Positions 11,791 through 24,394 of a stretch of 64,000 bases of DNA are shown here, in pieces; position 1 is the stretch's first letter; each line of letters starts with the position of its first letter. The notes under the pieces are model-generated. The model searched no databases. It saw only the letters and a list, made by a program, of their open reading frames with translations, and was not told where the DNA came from. A program made the translations under genes and the position numbers. Source of the stretch: Pardosa pseudoannulata (taxonomy: Eukaryota; Arthropoda; Arachnida; Araneae; Lycosidae). The stretch lies in contig CM063506.1 of NCBI GenBank assembly GCA_032207245.1, positions 16,054,975 to 16,118,974 on the forward strand. The letters are read 5' to 3'.

Positions 11791-13804
11791 GTAAAGAAAA
11801 TTTTTCTGAGCATCCTACAACATTTTTTGAAAAATTATACGATACTAATTTAAAATAAAAACTATATTAATGTTAATTTCTGCATGCCAGCTAAATGATA
11901 TCTGATTATAGAGTTGCAAATATAAGTATGTTCTGTTTAAAATAATACAACATATATATATATATCAATGTGTATGTTGGTTACCTAGAAAACAAAAATT
12001 CAATTTCTAAATCCGAACATATAAATTTAAATTTTGACATATTGCTTTAAAAAAGAATATTCACATAACATATTATTACTGTTCTTCGGTAGAAAAAAAA
12101 AAGGTTGACGCGTCAAAAAAGAAAAAAGGGTGAGAAAAGATAACTTTCTGATTATCATTTATATATATATTATCTGAAGTGGAAGAGGATTTATAAAACT
12201 TTCTTTTTAATTTTCAAAAAGAGATTTTTTAGAAAATTCTTTTCAAATTTTCGGAAAAAAAGATCTGTTCTTTATAATTTTTGAAACAGGCTCACACATA
12301 TATTACGAAAATGCGGAAATTTTCGGATCAGAATCACCCCTGATCGTTCCCTTTTTGTCGACTGAGCTTCCGCGGCTCTCAATATAATTATTTATGCACA
12401 TTTATATATTTTTTATTGATCTGTGGTTAATTTATAGATAATGTAATTTAATAACGTAACGTATTTTATAACTATAACGTAAATTTATAGTTAATTTATA
12501 GATCAATTTTAAATTTTTTTACCTCAAATACATATATACATAAACATATATTTAAAAAAGCTGCTCGTCGACATAAGATGCTTTTCCAATGCGGCCAACG
12601 AAGTTTAAAGTTTAAAGAATTGTCTAAACCTGCTCTAGTTTGGTTCTACTTGTGGGAGGCTTCCATTTAAAGATACCGTTAAGCAAATCTCAACACGTTA
12701 CAGAGCAGGTTTTTTCCAGGGTGATGCATGGGTAAATTTTTAAAAGGATCGAAAAACATACATATTCAGTTTTTAATTATTTGTTATAACATTTCATATA
12801 GTCTTCGTTGAACTCAAATAACGACATGTTACTAACATAAATTTTAGAATGGACTATTTCTCAATCTGGTAAATTTTCCACTCTACCACATGGTAAATTT
12901 TTAAAATTTAGTCCAATCAAAGAAATCTTTACTTGTAAATCACCTGGAGAGAAACAATTTGCCCCGTAAGATTAAAATGAAGTTAGAGGAATCCAACAGG
13001 GCCAGTATCTAAATAACTTTAAGCAATTTTAACTTAAACCACCACACATTTTTAATACATGATGGTAAGATACTTTTAACAAATATGTTCTTGTTGCTAC
13101 AAATCACTAGCAATTACATTTTTCTCCTCCTCTTTTTACTATGTTTTGCGATTGCTTTTGAGACAGACACAGGTCACTACGCATGAGAAATAAAAAGGAG
13201 AGGCAACTTGTAAGCGGAGAGCGAAAAAGTAACTTAAATATACTTCTTCCAAAACGTGAAGTAGAGCTTGAAAAGCTTCCATCCACACCATTTTGGAAAA
13301 AGAAATAATGTTCACCTCTCGAGAGTAAAGGGGGGACTGTATGCCTTGAGTCGTGGAGAGGTAAACAAACGCGATTTGAATGTCAATACGAGTGCATTAA
13401 CAGAGAAGAAATTTCCGCAGATTATCCAAGGAAGTGGAACACGATGTCTTTACGCGAAGTTCACCGCAATTTCTTTTTCTCTCACAATTCATTTTTCTTT
13501 TATACAGCACATGGAAACCAGAATATATCTAATAGTTTTTCTGCTTCGAGCTAAAAAAGGACAAGAAATCCAGAATAACAATAATAAATTCTGTAGATTT
13601 GAAGACAGAATCTGATATTGTAATGGAGTAGTACGATCACGAGAGTTATAATTTCTATGCATTTCAAATTATTCAAATTCGAAATTATATTACCAAATTT
13701 ATGTCAATATAAATTGGAACTGATTTGATAATTATAATATTTTCTTTCTCAAAATGGGAAATATATCTTCTGCGTGGAATAATAATACTATTCTTTTTAG
13801 TGTT
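11791..13804. other. No gene seen
   Basis: AT-rich. GGTAAATTTT-type strings recur near 12730-12900. A 115-codon ORF (13268-13615, plus) is the longest uninterrupted frame here. It starts at ATG but shows no recognised domain and its composition looks like chance, so it is not called as a gene. Confidence 0.45.
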
Positions 13805-14065
13805 GACTTGAGGTGGCTTAGTGGTCAGTGTTCTGTGGTAGAATATGAGAATGCCGGGCTCGAGGCATTAAGCATATGTTCTTTGTACATCTATAGAACA
13901 TGCAGACCAAATCTGTGGATCTGAATGTCCTCTCGCTGGGAAGGGTTGGCAGGTAGGAGAGGGGTACGAAATCAGTAGCAAAAAGTATACCTTCTGACGA
14001 TGAACAAAATTGAGGAATTTCCAGAGTAGCATCCCGAATGCCTGACACCTGCCAGGATAAGCTGC
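13805..14065 (+). mobile_element. SINE, family D, tRNA-headed
   Basis: The start GGTGGCTTAGTGGTCAG resembles a pol III A box and GGGCTCGAGGC a decayed B box, 45 bp apart. The downstream body (TGTCCTCTCGCTGGGAAGG, then GAGAGGGGTACG) recurs in modified form near 50300-50370. The 3' end is not sharply defined. Confidence 0.6.
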
Positions 14066-14737
14066 TCGTTAAAGGTATAAACTATTCTGCATGTTATTAA
14101 AAGAAATATATCGTCATATTGCACTAAGTAGAAGACCAAGTTACAAAAGCACGCCTTATACAATACTTAAAATTGATATTGAATACTTTACCATTTAAAA
14201 TTTGCATGCATAAATTTCACACCATAGCAGACAAGCCAACATTCAGGCACTTGTGTCAGGAGCAATATCGTGGTTTGAAATTATAACATGTTAATTACAG
14301 ATATACATATCTTATTGGTTTCTGAATTAAAATTAAATTTAAAATATTTACACAGTTGTAAATTGTAAAAATGTAAATTAAAATTTATGCATTTAAAAAT
14401 TTATCAGTAGCTTTTTTAGCTTTAACAACTTATTTTTCAGAACAGTGTTTCTTATAGCAACATTGACGCCGATTAAAATTTTTCCATTTTTCTATTATCC
14501 GGGATTGTAGAGTTTGTCCACTCAAATTTGACCTAAATTCAGTATGGTTTTTCTGCACAGTACTGAAAACTTTTAACAGGCAGCATTAGTGTGTGAAAAG
14601 AGTAATATTCAGCATTATTCTTTTGCAAAACTTTGTATTTAATTGCTGGATTGTAATCTTTTTGCAGTTCAAAGGTTTTGTTATTTTCCGGAGCAATCTG
14701 AGGAGTTTCCGGAAATATCAAATTTTTTCATTTCTCC
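14066..14737. other. No gene seen
   Basis: AT-rich spacer leading into the minisatellite. Short ORFs only. Confidence 0.5.
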
Positions 14738-15540
14738 GTAGCTGCTCCAGAGAATCCGGAGTAGTTGGCATATCTGCTATTTAGACAATAAACAAGATAA
14801 TACTAAAGTTGGATTAAAAAAGGGGCAAGAAACAAAAAATTTTCTCATTTCTCTGGAGCTGCTCCGGAGAATCCTGAGTAGTTGGCATATCTGCTATTTA
14901 GACAATAAACCCGATAATACTAAAGTTGGATTAAAAAAGGGGCAAGAAACAAAAAATTTTCTCATTTCTCTGGAGCTGCTCCGGAGAATCCTGAGTAGTT
15001 GGCATATCTGCTATTTAGACAATAAACCCGATAATACTAAAGTTGGATTAAAAAAAGGGGCAAGAAACAAAAAAATTTTCTCATTTCTCTGGAGCTGCTC
15101 CGGAGAATCCTGAGTAGTTGGCATATCTGCTATTTAGACAATAAACAAGATAATACTAAAGTTGGATTAAAAAAGGGGCAAGAAACAAAAAATTTTCTCA
15201 TTTCTCTGGAGCTGCTCCGGAGAATCCTGAGTAGTTGGCATATCTGCTATTTAGACAATAAACCCGATAATACTAAAGTTGGATTAAAAAAGGGGCAAGA
15301 AACAAAAAATTTTCTCATTTCTCTGGAGCTGCTCCGGAGAATCATGAGTAGTTGGCATATCTGCTATTTAGACAATAAACCCGATAATACTAAAGTTGGA
15401 TTAAAAAAGAGGCAAGAAACAAAAAATTTTCTCATTTCTCTGGAGCTGCTCCGGAGAATCCGGAGTAGTTGGCATATCTGCTATTTAGACAATAAACCCG
15501 ATAATACTAAAGTTGGATTAAAAAAGGGGCAAGAAAAATT
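14738..15540. repeat. 117-bp minisatellite, seven units
   Basis: The motif GGAGCTGCTCCGG recurs at 14855, 14972, 15091, 15208, 15325 and 15442, with a divergent first unit at 14738. Spacing is 117 bp except one unit of 119. Units are nearly identical. They differ mainly at AAACAAGAT/AAACCCGAT and at CTGAG/CGGAG/ATGAG. Because 117 is 39 codons, one frame stays open from unit to unit and reads SSWHICYLDNKPDNTKVGL and so on. Two extra A bases in the third unit shift that frame. There is no start codon before the array in the open frame, so coding is doubtful. High identity implies recent expansion. Confidence 0.95.
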
Positions 15541-17196
15541 TTAAAATAAAAAAAATTAAAGGATTTAATAATTATTAATGTGATTTAGTTATACTTCAGG
15601 GTATATGCTCACAAAATTTCATTATTTAAGTTAATAATTTAATAAATTTACATTCCCTTTAAAAAAAGAGACTCTTAGTAAAAATCAAACAGACGTCAGA
15701 TTTGAAATACATACTTAAATAAATATATCTTCAGTTGATCACTGTTTATGAGACGATCATCAAGTGTGCCATTTAGCAATATCAATGAAAGTAATTGTCT
15801 GTCTTGGATTCTCTTCTTTCTCGGAGGAATGGTAAATTTCACATCGGGAAGAACAAAGCTTTCCGAAACGTTCTCAGAGAATTATGCTATCTTGACAAAC
15901 TCTGTCACTTCTACTGCCTATTAATTTTTATCTCGGAATATACTGCGTCAACATTGAGACTGAACATGTACCGGGGACGATAAAAGTGCAGATTATGGAA
16001 TGATAAAAAGGGTAGATTGAGTCAAAATGTAATATATATTTATATAGGAGAATTGCATACAACGAGATAGTGTTTCGAGAAGGAGGGAGTGAATTATGAC
16101 ACCGGTGAATCAATTCAGATACTCACAAATCATTTCACAAGTCTGCTATCAAAAGCGATGAGCAGATAATGAATTCGACGAATAACTAAGATGGATAAGT
16201 CTGATAAATTGATCGAACGTTATCAGACCTCAAAATGGTGTTAAATCTAATCTAATGAGACATACTTGCTTTGCATTTCGATAATATTTTACCGTCTAGT
16301 TTTAGTTAAAATCCATGCTATTTAAGCCCAACCAATTTCCCTGCTATCAAACCAAAAGCAACTTTTGAGGGTGTATGCAACAATACTGCATTTGAATAAA
16401 TAGTATTCGAGGAATAATTTCAAAACATGTAAATGGTTAATATCGGGACACAGCTAAAATAGACGTGAGCCATTTAAAAGCAGATTTTATTGGATTGCGT
16501 GACGTGATATTTTGAAATTTAAACATTTATCGTTTCAGGAAATAATTCTTCCTCGCTGTTTTCTCTTTGTATTGAAAATATTTCTCGACCCTTTTTCTGA
16601 GATACATAACAATACATTTTAAAATTAATATAACATAAGCTTGGAGTTGCTTTATTTTTTCAGTATGCCGAAATTTTCAGGAAGATAAATAGGGCATAAT
16701 TAAGTGGACTAAATGGACTTGTATAAGAGAGGAAAATAGCAATACCTTGGGAAAATTAATAAATAAAATATGAATCAAATTAAAAGCCCCGATGAGAATA
16801 TTTAAAATTGCTAATAAAATTTATTACAGTTTTGTAGTCATAAAAAAATTATATGTAATACCCTCTTTAATAACCATTTAAAGATCATAAATGAATTCTT
16901 ACGACGTTTCTTATCAGCTGCTGTACTCATACAGTACCTTTTATGTATCTATGCTAGCCTTGCACTTACACTCTATCAAAAAATAGGAAGATAAGGCGAT
17001 ATTGCAGATTCCTGACGATTGTAATCTACCCTTATTAGTCAAACCTATAAAGTGTGTTAAATAATACCGCTATAAATTTAGAAATACTCTTAAATTTTCA
17101 GTGTAAACACTGCGGGTATTCGAAATGACATTAAGAATTAGTCTTTTCATTCTACACACTACGTTTTTGATCACACTACGTTTTGACATATGTTAA
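15541..17196. other. No gene seen
   Basis: AT-rich sequence with overlapping 61-62 codon ORFs on opposite strands near 15795-16113. No TIR, SINE or coding motif was recognised. Confidence 0.5.
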
Positions 17197-17356
17197 TTGG
17201 TTTCAAACACTCCATTTTTACTACACTAATGAGACCAGGACCTGCTGCTTAGAGCCGATTCCGAACGGCTACGGAAATCCATGCCATAAGCAGAATTCGA
17301 ACCGCGGATTCCGGTAGCGAAGAGCAGCGTAGTATCATTTGATCATCGTCCGGCTG
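17197..17356 (-). mobile_element. SINE, family A
   Basis: Family A has its tRNA-like head on the minus strand. In good copies the A box reads TGGCCGAATGGTTAG and the B box GGTTCGAATCC, followed by a body of about 100 bp ending in CCAAACCAAACC. This copy is diverged but keeps the GAGACCAGGACCTGCTGCTT and GCCGATTCCGAACGGCTACG blocks. Confidence 0.85.
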
Positions 17357-17360
17357 GTAC

Positions 17361-17833
17361 GTAAATAGGATCTAGCGTTATACGAATAACAAAATCCAGA
17401 TTTTCTGTCTAATACAGCTATTTTTTATAATATCAATATAAATATTTATAACATATTATTAAAATAACAAGTTTTAGCTAGTATCTATTAGAAAGATAAT
17501 TATTATTAATAGTAAATAAATGTTTATTTCACTGTTCAGTAATTTTGCTAATTTTCTATTCTATCAATGCTGTTAAAGATTGACAGCATTATAAATGTAA
17601 ATGGGATCTAGCGTTATACGAATAACTAAATCCAGATTTTCTATGCAATATAGCTATTTTTTATATTATCAATATAAATATTTATAACATATTATTAAAA
17701 TAACAAGTTTTAGCTAGTATCGTATTAGAAAGTGAATTATTATTAATAACAAATAAATGTTTATTTCACTGTTTAGTAATTTTGCTAATTTTCTATTCTA
17801 ACAATGCTGTTTAACATTGACAGAACTGTAAAT
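17361..17833. repeat. Two-copy tandem duplication, 236-bp period
   Basis: Units 17361-17596 and 17597-17833 share long blocks such as GATCTAGCGTTATACGAATA and TTATAACATATTATTAAAAT. They differ by scattered substitutions, so the duplication is not recent. Confidence 0.9.
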
Positions 17834-17980
17834 GTTTCTAGAAAAAAAGAAAAAAATTTTAATTTTATTCCATTATTCGTAAAGATATACCCCCTTATCC
17901 TTAGAAGAGAAAAAAAAACATTCCAGTTAAACTGGAATGTTGAACGTTTACCAGAATGCAATGAGAGGCAATTATTTGAA

Positions 17981-17982
<2 letters not shown>

Positions 17983-18041
<59 letters not shown>
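17983..18041. repeat. (AT)n microsatellite
   Basis: About 29 AT units. Confidence 0.98.
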
Positions 18042-18042
<1 letters not shown>

Positions 18043-18876
18043 CGAATAGATTAAATATAACAAACAGTTCTAAACATGGGCAAAAAATTATGGAGAGATT
18101 GAATTTTTGATTTAAATGAAAAGTAAACATTCTTCGAAAATTTTAATTAAGTTTTTTTTAATACAGTGCAAGATTTATTTTAATTTTAAATGCAAAGGAT
18201 AACCTACGATTTGATTTTCCTCTCATAATCTTTAACACTCTTTTTAAAGGTTTATATAAAAAGAAGACACGATTAAATGATGACGATATTGAATGATGCG
18301 TAAGTGTATTTCAAGTTCTATTACTTACAAAATAAATATATTCTAATCACAGGTCACTGGACGTTATCATCATCAAAAGTACATCAAAGTGGAACCAGAA
18401 AGGAAAATTTTCCTCGATCAGTTACACTCCAGATTATGTCCAAAATCCTAATCATAGTCATGGATCGAAGAACAACAAAAAATAGGAAACAGGTAAATTG
18501 AGTGTGCGAGAGAGAGGCTGAAGTGATTTGAATGCAAATTTTCCTCGATTATGAATGCAAGAGTGAGGTGCATTCAGCTGGTTATTTAGCAACAAGCAAA
18601 AGTTGTATGTATGTTACTCGAAACGAATCAGCATAGCATATTTATATATTTGGGTTAAACACAATATTATGCAGTGATTTTTTTTCCACAGAAATTTTAA
18701 CTATTATCGAGGAAGAAATTATATTTTAAGAGCATAAAATATTGCAGTATTTAAAATATTATAATTCATTATAGAATATTTCAGTATATAATAATATTTA
18801 AAATAATACATTAAAGCGTTCATGACATCAGTTGTAAGACCATGGCATTACAAAGTTCTCTCCGTGGTTGTTAGGT
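18042..18876. other. No gene seen
   Basis: AT-rich. One 65-codon ORF (18304-18501) without motif. Confidence 0.5.

Positions 18877-18949
<73 letters not shown>
18877..18949. repeat. (GA)n microsatellite
   Basis: AG repeats with one G interruption near 18914. Confidence 0.97.
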
Positions 18950-18951
<2 letters not shown>

Positions 18952-20340
18952 AAGTAATTTCACTCTAGATTATAGGTTCCCAACGAGGACAGTAACGCTC
19001 CCCTTCTCTCTCCCCCCCCCCGTCTTCCACAGGGACGATAGCTAAGCCTCCTAGACTGTTTAGGAGGCTTTGACGGTAGCAGGTTCAAAGGCAAATGGGG
19101 TATGTTAACGCAATGTGTGCAGGTACATTTCGCAACGGAATGTACTGTGTGATCGCTGTGTAATTAAGAAAATGTATTTGAGAATGTGTGTTAGAATGAG
19201 TTAAAAATCAACTATTACGTTTGTACAACTTCATTCCAGGGAGTAAAGCATGAAAGGGTAAGCACGAGTAATCACATGGAAAACAGGCTTTTAAGTTATT
19301 ATTAATAACAAACAGAAAGACTTATTAACACTTCCCATTACCCTATTATTCAGGTCATACTTAGTAACTTAGTTTATGAAGAAAGATCCATTTAGAATTA
19401 CCAAAGAGCAAAGACAAATCTTTTCATCTAAATCAAGAGTTTAGGGTACCAGTAATGGGGTTTTGTAAATTAATGTGTTATTTTTACATTTCGTTTCAAT
19501 TAAATACTTTTTTGATAAATTTTTTTCTTTTCACAACAGATTTTTCTCCAGAGATTGGAGGAAGCCAACGTCTATATGGATTGCTCTAACCCATGCATTA
19601 GATGAAAAGAAAGATAAAAAAAATCCCGCCCGCCACAACAATCTTCGACAATCACAAAACCTCCCCGGGCGCCGAATCCCTCGCAGACTTGGCACTATTT
19701 CAAGTCTTTTTTTTACAAAGTTCAGATGCCAACTGTCTTTTAATACCGTCGGCACACACCCCTTTCTCGCGAATCAAACGTAAATACAACACAGATTTAG
19801 ATTCGAGAATGAGCACATGGGTTGTTCTAAATCGGCGCGTTGTCTCGGGCTTTTTAATGGGTCAAGTTTGCCGGTGCTTCAGGTGTCTGGTGGTTGGAAA
19901 AGGTAGCCCAGAAAAAAATATCAATAGCAAGAAAAAAACAGAACGCATTCATACACAACAAATGCAGGCCTGAAAACTGGTCGGGACTGGTATTTTTTTC
20001 AACACTTCTTTCATGAGCGTCTGTTCGGAAGGAATTGATCTGCTCTATAAAGGTCAAGGATAGCGAAGATATCTCTAAAGAGTTATTACACTCTGTGCAG
20101 GTGAAAACTATACGCACGCTATAACAGTGTACTGCCACACTAATCCCACAAGGGCTAACGACTTGCTGTTTCAAGACAGAAGCAATTACTATGACAACTA
20201 AATACAGGGGATCTACCCATTTTTCATACAGTTGAGAAGATTTAAACATACATAAGAGGTAGCTTCTTTAAGAAATACAGTCCTGCCTAATAAGTATAGT
20301 TCCATATTTGTATCATAGGAAAATCGATGTGTATATCTTT
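18950..20340. other. Mixed spacer with a GC-richer block, no gene called
   Basis: A truncated P1 piggyBac MITE end lies at 19105-19150. From about 19560 to 20250 the DNA is GC-richer. Three long ORFs overlap there: 19475-19783 and 19602-19973 on plus, 19854-20249 on minus. None shows a recognised domain and they shadow one another, so I do not call them. The block could be a conserved or transcribed region. Confidence 0.35.
19105..19150. mobile_element. piggyBac P1 MITE, end fragment
   Basis: Starts TTAACGCAATGTGTGCAGG and continues into GTACATTTCGCAACGGAATG, matching one end of the P1 family. The similarity stops at about 19150. Confidence 0.7.
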
Positions 20341-20457
20341 CTTGGTTTGGTTTGGAGTGCTACGGTCTACTTTTTGCAACACGAGGGCTAATGAGACCGG
20401 GACCTACGGCTTAAAGCCGATACCGAACGGCTACCAACACCAGTGCCTCAGTGGGAT
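20341..20457 (-). mobile_element. SINE, family A, head truncated
   Basis: Begins TTGGTTTGGTTTGGAGTGC and runs through the body to GTGGGATT, then leaves the family inside the B box. The tRNA head is missing. Confidence 0.85.
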
Positions 20458-20718
20458 TTTGTACTATAGTTTTATATATATTATAAAACGTGATTTGTAT
20501 ATTTGTGGTGCAAGATATTATCTGTAGTGCCTTAATTTATTAAACTTATGGAAAATAAGGATAAAACTGCATTTTAACATTTGAAAAATGTTTTCATAGA
20601 GTAGTTACGAATTTTTCGTTTTCATAACAAAGAAATCTCCTACTAACCAAAATTTAGACCTGAAATAAAGAATTTAATTTGAAGAGTACATCACGATTTA
20701 AGAGTAAACTGATGAGAG

Positions 20719-20887
20719 GTTTGGTTTGGTTTGGTTTCGAGTGCTGCGGTCTACTTTTTGCAACACGAGGGCTAATGAGAACGGGACCTACAGCTTAAAG
20801 CCGATATCGAACGGCTACGAACATCCATGCCACAGTGGGATTCGAACCCACGAACTTCCACTCTAAACAATTGGCCATCGTTCGGCG
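20719..20887 (-). mobile_element. SINE, family A
   Basis: Near full-length: T/G-rich tail, body, B box (TGGGATTCGAACCCA on the plus strand) and A-box side ending TTGGCCATCGTTCGGC. Confidence 0.92.
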
Positions 20888-21191
20888 TATATTTTTTGAG
20901 TGATATTCAAAACACAAATGCTATTCGGAAAAAATTGCGTATCTGTAACTACGGAAATTTGTTAGTAAATGAATCCAAATATCGGGATTTGATATAAGAC
21001 ATTTCCTACTTTCCTTTACAAAAATTTTTCTGTGAACTTGAGATAATAAGATAAAAAAAAGGAGTGGATCTTAAGTAAATAAAAACGATACAGGAATAAA
21101 AATTGAATCAGTACACGAGGTAAGGTTTAAAAAAGGTTAGTCTGCCATGGTGAGTTGTAGCATAATATCTCTTATCCCCCCAACCTAGCAC
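20888..21191. other. No gene seen
   Basis: AT-rich spacer between a SINE and a piggyBac MITE. Confidence 0.5.
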
Positions 21192-21673
21192 TTAACACAT
21201 TGTATGCGGAACACGTACTAGTACGTTTTCTGACGATTGATACTTGAGCGCGGGTCACATACTAGTATTGGTTAGCGTAACAACATGGTTTGTTTGTGGG
21301 TACAAAAATAACGGTATATACAGAAAAAAGAAGCCGAATGTTCTTGTTTACTACATAGATTCTGGAAAAATTTAGACAAATAAAAACTAGTTTTTACATC
21401 AGTCAATGCGGAACCACAGAACAGGAAGGTTGATTTAAAAAAAATAAATTTAGATTTTAATTTTTTATTTATCCTTGCGAAAATGATATTATATATGTAT
21501 ATTTATATATTATATATATTTGTTTATACATTTCAATATAAAATACGAAAAGTTGGTAAAAAATTAAATAATTTTCGATTTATTGAGATTTAACTGAATA
21601 ACTAAATTTACACGCAAAACGCCAGCTCCCTGTACAATTCAGCTGCGAAATATACCCGCACACAATGTGTTAA
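21192..21673. mobile_element. piggyBac P1 MITE, copy 2
   Basis: TTAA at 21192-21195 and 21670-21673. Ends CACATTGTATGCGG and CCGCACACAATGTG. CGTACTAGTACG occurs complete near 21214, with a mutated second copy near 21258. Same orientation as copy 1. Confidence 0.95.
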
Positions 21674-22454
21674 AAGGGTAACCCACAATACACTCCCTTT
21701 ATCGTAAGGCATATCGTAATGCGACGGAATAAAATAAATAATCAAAGACATTATCTTTCTTCAATAAACATTTCAAGCGAAATTAACACTTTTCAGAGAA
21801 TTACTAAAGTCACGAATTGCGGAAATTTCCTTCAACGCTTACAAGGATTATAACAGAAAGACCTCGGACCAAAATATGCAGCATAACAAATATTTCACGT
21901 CCTTGCTCAATTAAAAAAAATCATTTCTTATACTGACTGAAATTCAGCATTAGTTGGGAAACTGTAACCATGCCTAAGGAGCGGAAACGCATGACAGGAG
22001 CCTTGCTATGCAGACTGTCCTCGAAATAAAGCAGCCTTTAAAAAAGAATTACGCTAATCTCGTAACAGATGTTATAACTGCCTTATAAATAATCGACAAA
22101 ACTCTTTCCTTTACGCAGAAGAATTACTCTTGTCAAAATCTATCAGAGTCCGATAAAGTAAGTTACTGATACTATTAAGAAAAATCAATCTTATCGCCCA
22201 GGGTAGGATGTTGAAATGTTCCAGGGGTCAGAACAACAGACTGATGTCAGTGACTGATGAGTCACGGTTTAAAATGATTTGTTGACCTTGTGTGACTACA
22301 CACTGCTAATTTTTTTTTTATATTATATTATATTATTTTATTTTTTAACAAAATGGATCTGCTACAGAATATCTTTTTGCTAATATTCTTTCTCAACCAC
22401 ATTTTTAAGGACAGTGAGAAGCAAACTAAGACTTGCAGGACCGAGGCGCCCCAC
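21674..22454. other. No gene seen
   Basis: Sequence between two oppositely oriented P1 MITEs. It is less AT-rich near 21960-22280, with no ORF above 60 codons. Confidence 0.5.
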
Positions 22455-23170
22455 TTAACACATTGTGTGCGGATACATTTCGCAGCGGAATTGTACCGGG
22501 AGCGGGCGTTTTGAGCGTAAATTTAGTTATTCTGTTAAATCTCAATAGATCGAAAATTATTTAATTTTTTAACCAGCTTTTCGTATTTTATATTGAAATA
22601 AATAAATATATAATAAATAGAAATATATAAATAACAACCATAAGATTTTTGTAAACAAAAAATATATTTTTTAGTGGATAAATTTATAATAGTATCGTAA
22701 ATATGTAAAGTCAAACAGAAATAGTAGTATATAGTTTTAATTTTTTTCCGTTCTGTGGTTCCGCATCGACTGATCTAAAAACTAGTTTTTATTTGTCGAA
22801 ATATTTCCAGAATCTATGTAGTAGACAAGAACATTTGGCTATAATAGTATCGTAAATATAAAAAATAAAATAGAAATAGTAGTATATAGTTTTAGTTTTT
22901 GCGAATGTTATATATAAACATTTTTACATTATAAAAAAATAAAAAGAGCAATCATAAAACTAATGTAAAAACTAGTTTTTATTTTTCTAAATTTTTCCAG
23001 AAACTATGTAGTAGACAAGAACATTCGGCTTCGTTTTCCTGTATATGCCGTTATGTTTGTGCCCACAAACAAATCATGTTGTTACACTAACCCGTACTAG
23101 TACGTGATCCGCGCTCAAGTATCAATCGTCAGAAAACGTACTAGTACGTGTACCGCATACAATGTGTTAA
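22455..23170. mobile_element. piggyBac P1 MITE, copy 3, chimeric
   Basis: TTAA at 22455-22458 and 23167-23170 with P1 ends, in opposite orientation to copy 2. It is about 150-230 bp longer than the other copies because the block around AAAACTAGTTTTTATTT and CTATGTAGTAGACAAGAACA occurs twice (about 22778-22838 and 22968-23030). The first instance follows a TTCTGTGGTTCCGCATCGAC block as in copies 2, 4 and 5, the second follows the block seen in copies 1 and 6. It thus joins two subfamilies. Confidence 0.9.
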
Positions 23171-23390
23171 GAGGTTCTAATCGACTTGCCGCAGATTTTA
23201 AAACAAGATTCCAGAAAATCTCTACAATAGCGATTTAAAATTGTGTTTACATTTTGCATGTGACAAAATTTTCTTAGAAATTAATGCATATTATTTATTT
23301 ATTTTTTCCAAATTGGTGTGTGTGTGTGAAGAGAGGAATTTTTACTGTAAAGGCTTTAAAATGTTTTCAAGCGAAAAAAGATTTGGTTTG

Positions 23391-23549
23391 GAAAGTCTAC
23401 TTTTGTGCAACACGAGGACTATTGCGACCGGGGCATACTGCTTACAGCTGATCCGAATGGTTACGAGAATATCTATGCCACAATAGGATTCGAACCCACC
23501 ATCTCTGGTGCTGAAGATCAATGCCCTAACCATTCGGATATCGGTCGGT
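23391..23549 (-). mobile_element. SINE, family A
   Basis: Starts ATTTGGTTTGGAAAG, keeps the B box (GGATTCGAACCCACC on plus) and ends ACCATTCGGATATCGGTCGG. Moderately diverged. Confidence 0.85.
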
Positions 23550-23562
23550 CAAGCAACTCTTA

Positions 23563-23821
23563 TTAACCCTTTCGTGGGCTACTTATTTCTCACTCCACGT
23601 TTCCAAACTCTCAAAACAGAGCTGCTAATTTTATTCAATCGATCGAACAATTGATGATAGTGCAAAACCGAAGCGGGAATTAGTCTTCCCGTCGTTTCAA
23701 TAACAAGATCAATATATTAGTATGGGTTTTGCGCTTCCACAGGTGTATTTTTTTGTAAGATCGTGTAGGTGGGAAGTAATCTTCCCACGGCTCACGAAAT
23801 ACGTATGCGTGGCATAATTAA
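23563..23821. mobile_element. Possible degraded piggyBac-like MITE
   Basis: TTAACCCTTTCGTGGGC at the left is partly mirrored by GGCTCACGAAA near 23790, and TTAA occurs at 23818-23821. Two hairpin motifs, GGGAATTAGTCTTCCC and GGGAAGTAATCTTCCC, lie inside. The right terminal repeat is not adjacent to the TTAA, so the call is weak. Confidence 0.35.
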
Positions 23822-23985
23822 AATACCTTTATTTTCTTATATTTAATTAAAAAAAATTTTTTTTGTGAACAATTTGAATTTTTCTGTTTTTAATTTTATG
23901 TATTTTTAGAGATACTTGTACGCTTCATATAACTTTAGTCGGTTCCAAAATCTATGGAAAGCTGGAGCGATGATTGAAAGATGAT

Positions 23986-24166
23986 GGTTTGGTTAAGTTT
24001 GAAGAGCTATGGTGTACCTTTTTGCTACACAAGGGCTAATGAAACTGGAACCTACTGATTAAAGCCGATTCCGAACAAATACAAACTACCATGCCAGAAG
24101 CGGGATTCGAACCAGTGGATTACGGTATTGAGGTGTAGGAGCGTACCATTCTGTTATCTTCCAGCC
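23986..24166 (-). mobile_element. SINE, family A
   Basis: Diverged copy. GGTTTGG start, B box region GGGATTCGAACCAG and a decayed A-box side. Confidence 0.8.
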
Positions 24167-24213
24167 CGCCCCCCCCCCAAAAAAAAAGGGGGAGGGTCTA
24201 TCACATTCGCGTT

Positions 24214-24394
24214 AGTTTGGTTTGATTTGGAGAGATATTCTCTACTTTTGTGCAACACGAGGGCTAATGAGACCGGGACCTACTGTTTAACGCCGATTCC
24301 GAACGGCTACGAACATCCATGCTACAGTGGGATTCGAACCCACGAACACCGTTTCGGAATATCAGTGCTCTAACCATTCAGCCACCGTTCAGCC
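24214..24394 (-). mobile_element. SINE, family A
   Basis: Full-length copy from AGTTTGGTTTGATTTGG to CCACCGTTCAGCC, with an intact B box. It lies 47 bp from the preceding copy in the same orientation. Confidence 0.9.

Noticed and set aside
13268..13615. 115-codon ORF as a gene
   Set aside because: Starts at ATG but has no recognised domain, no splice context and composition like chance.
14738..15540. CRISPR array
   Set aside because: The repeats are long, contiguous and without unique spacers, in a eukaryotic context.
19475..20249. Three long overlapping ORFs that could suggest a gene
   Set aside because: They overlap on both strands, show no domain and have no supporting splice pattern. 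The block is kept only as a GC-richer region.
21192..23170. Composite transposon formed by two inverted P1 MITEs
   Set aside because: Each copy has its own TTAA pair, so they are independent insertions. No duplication surrounds the pair as a whole.
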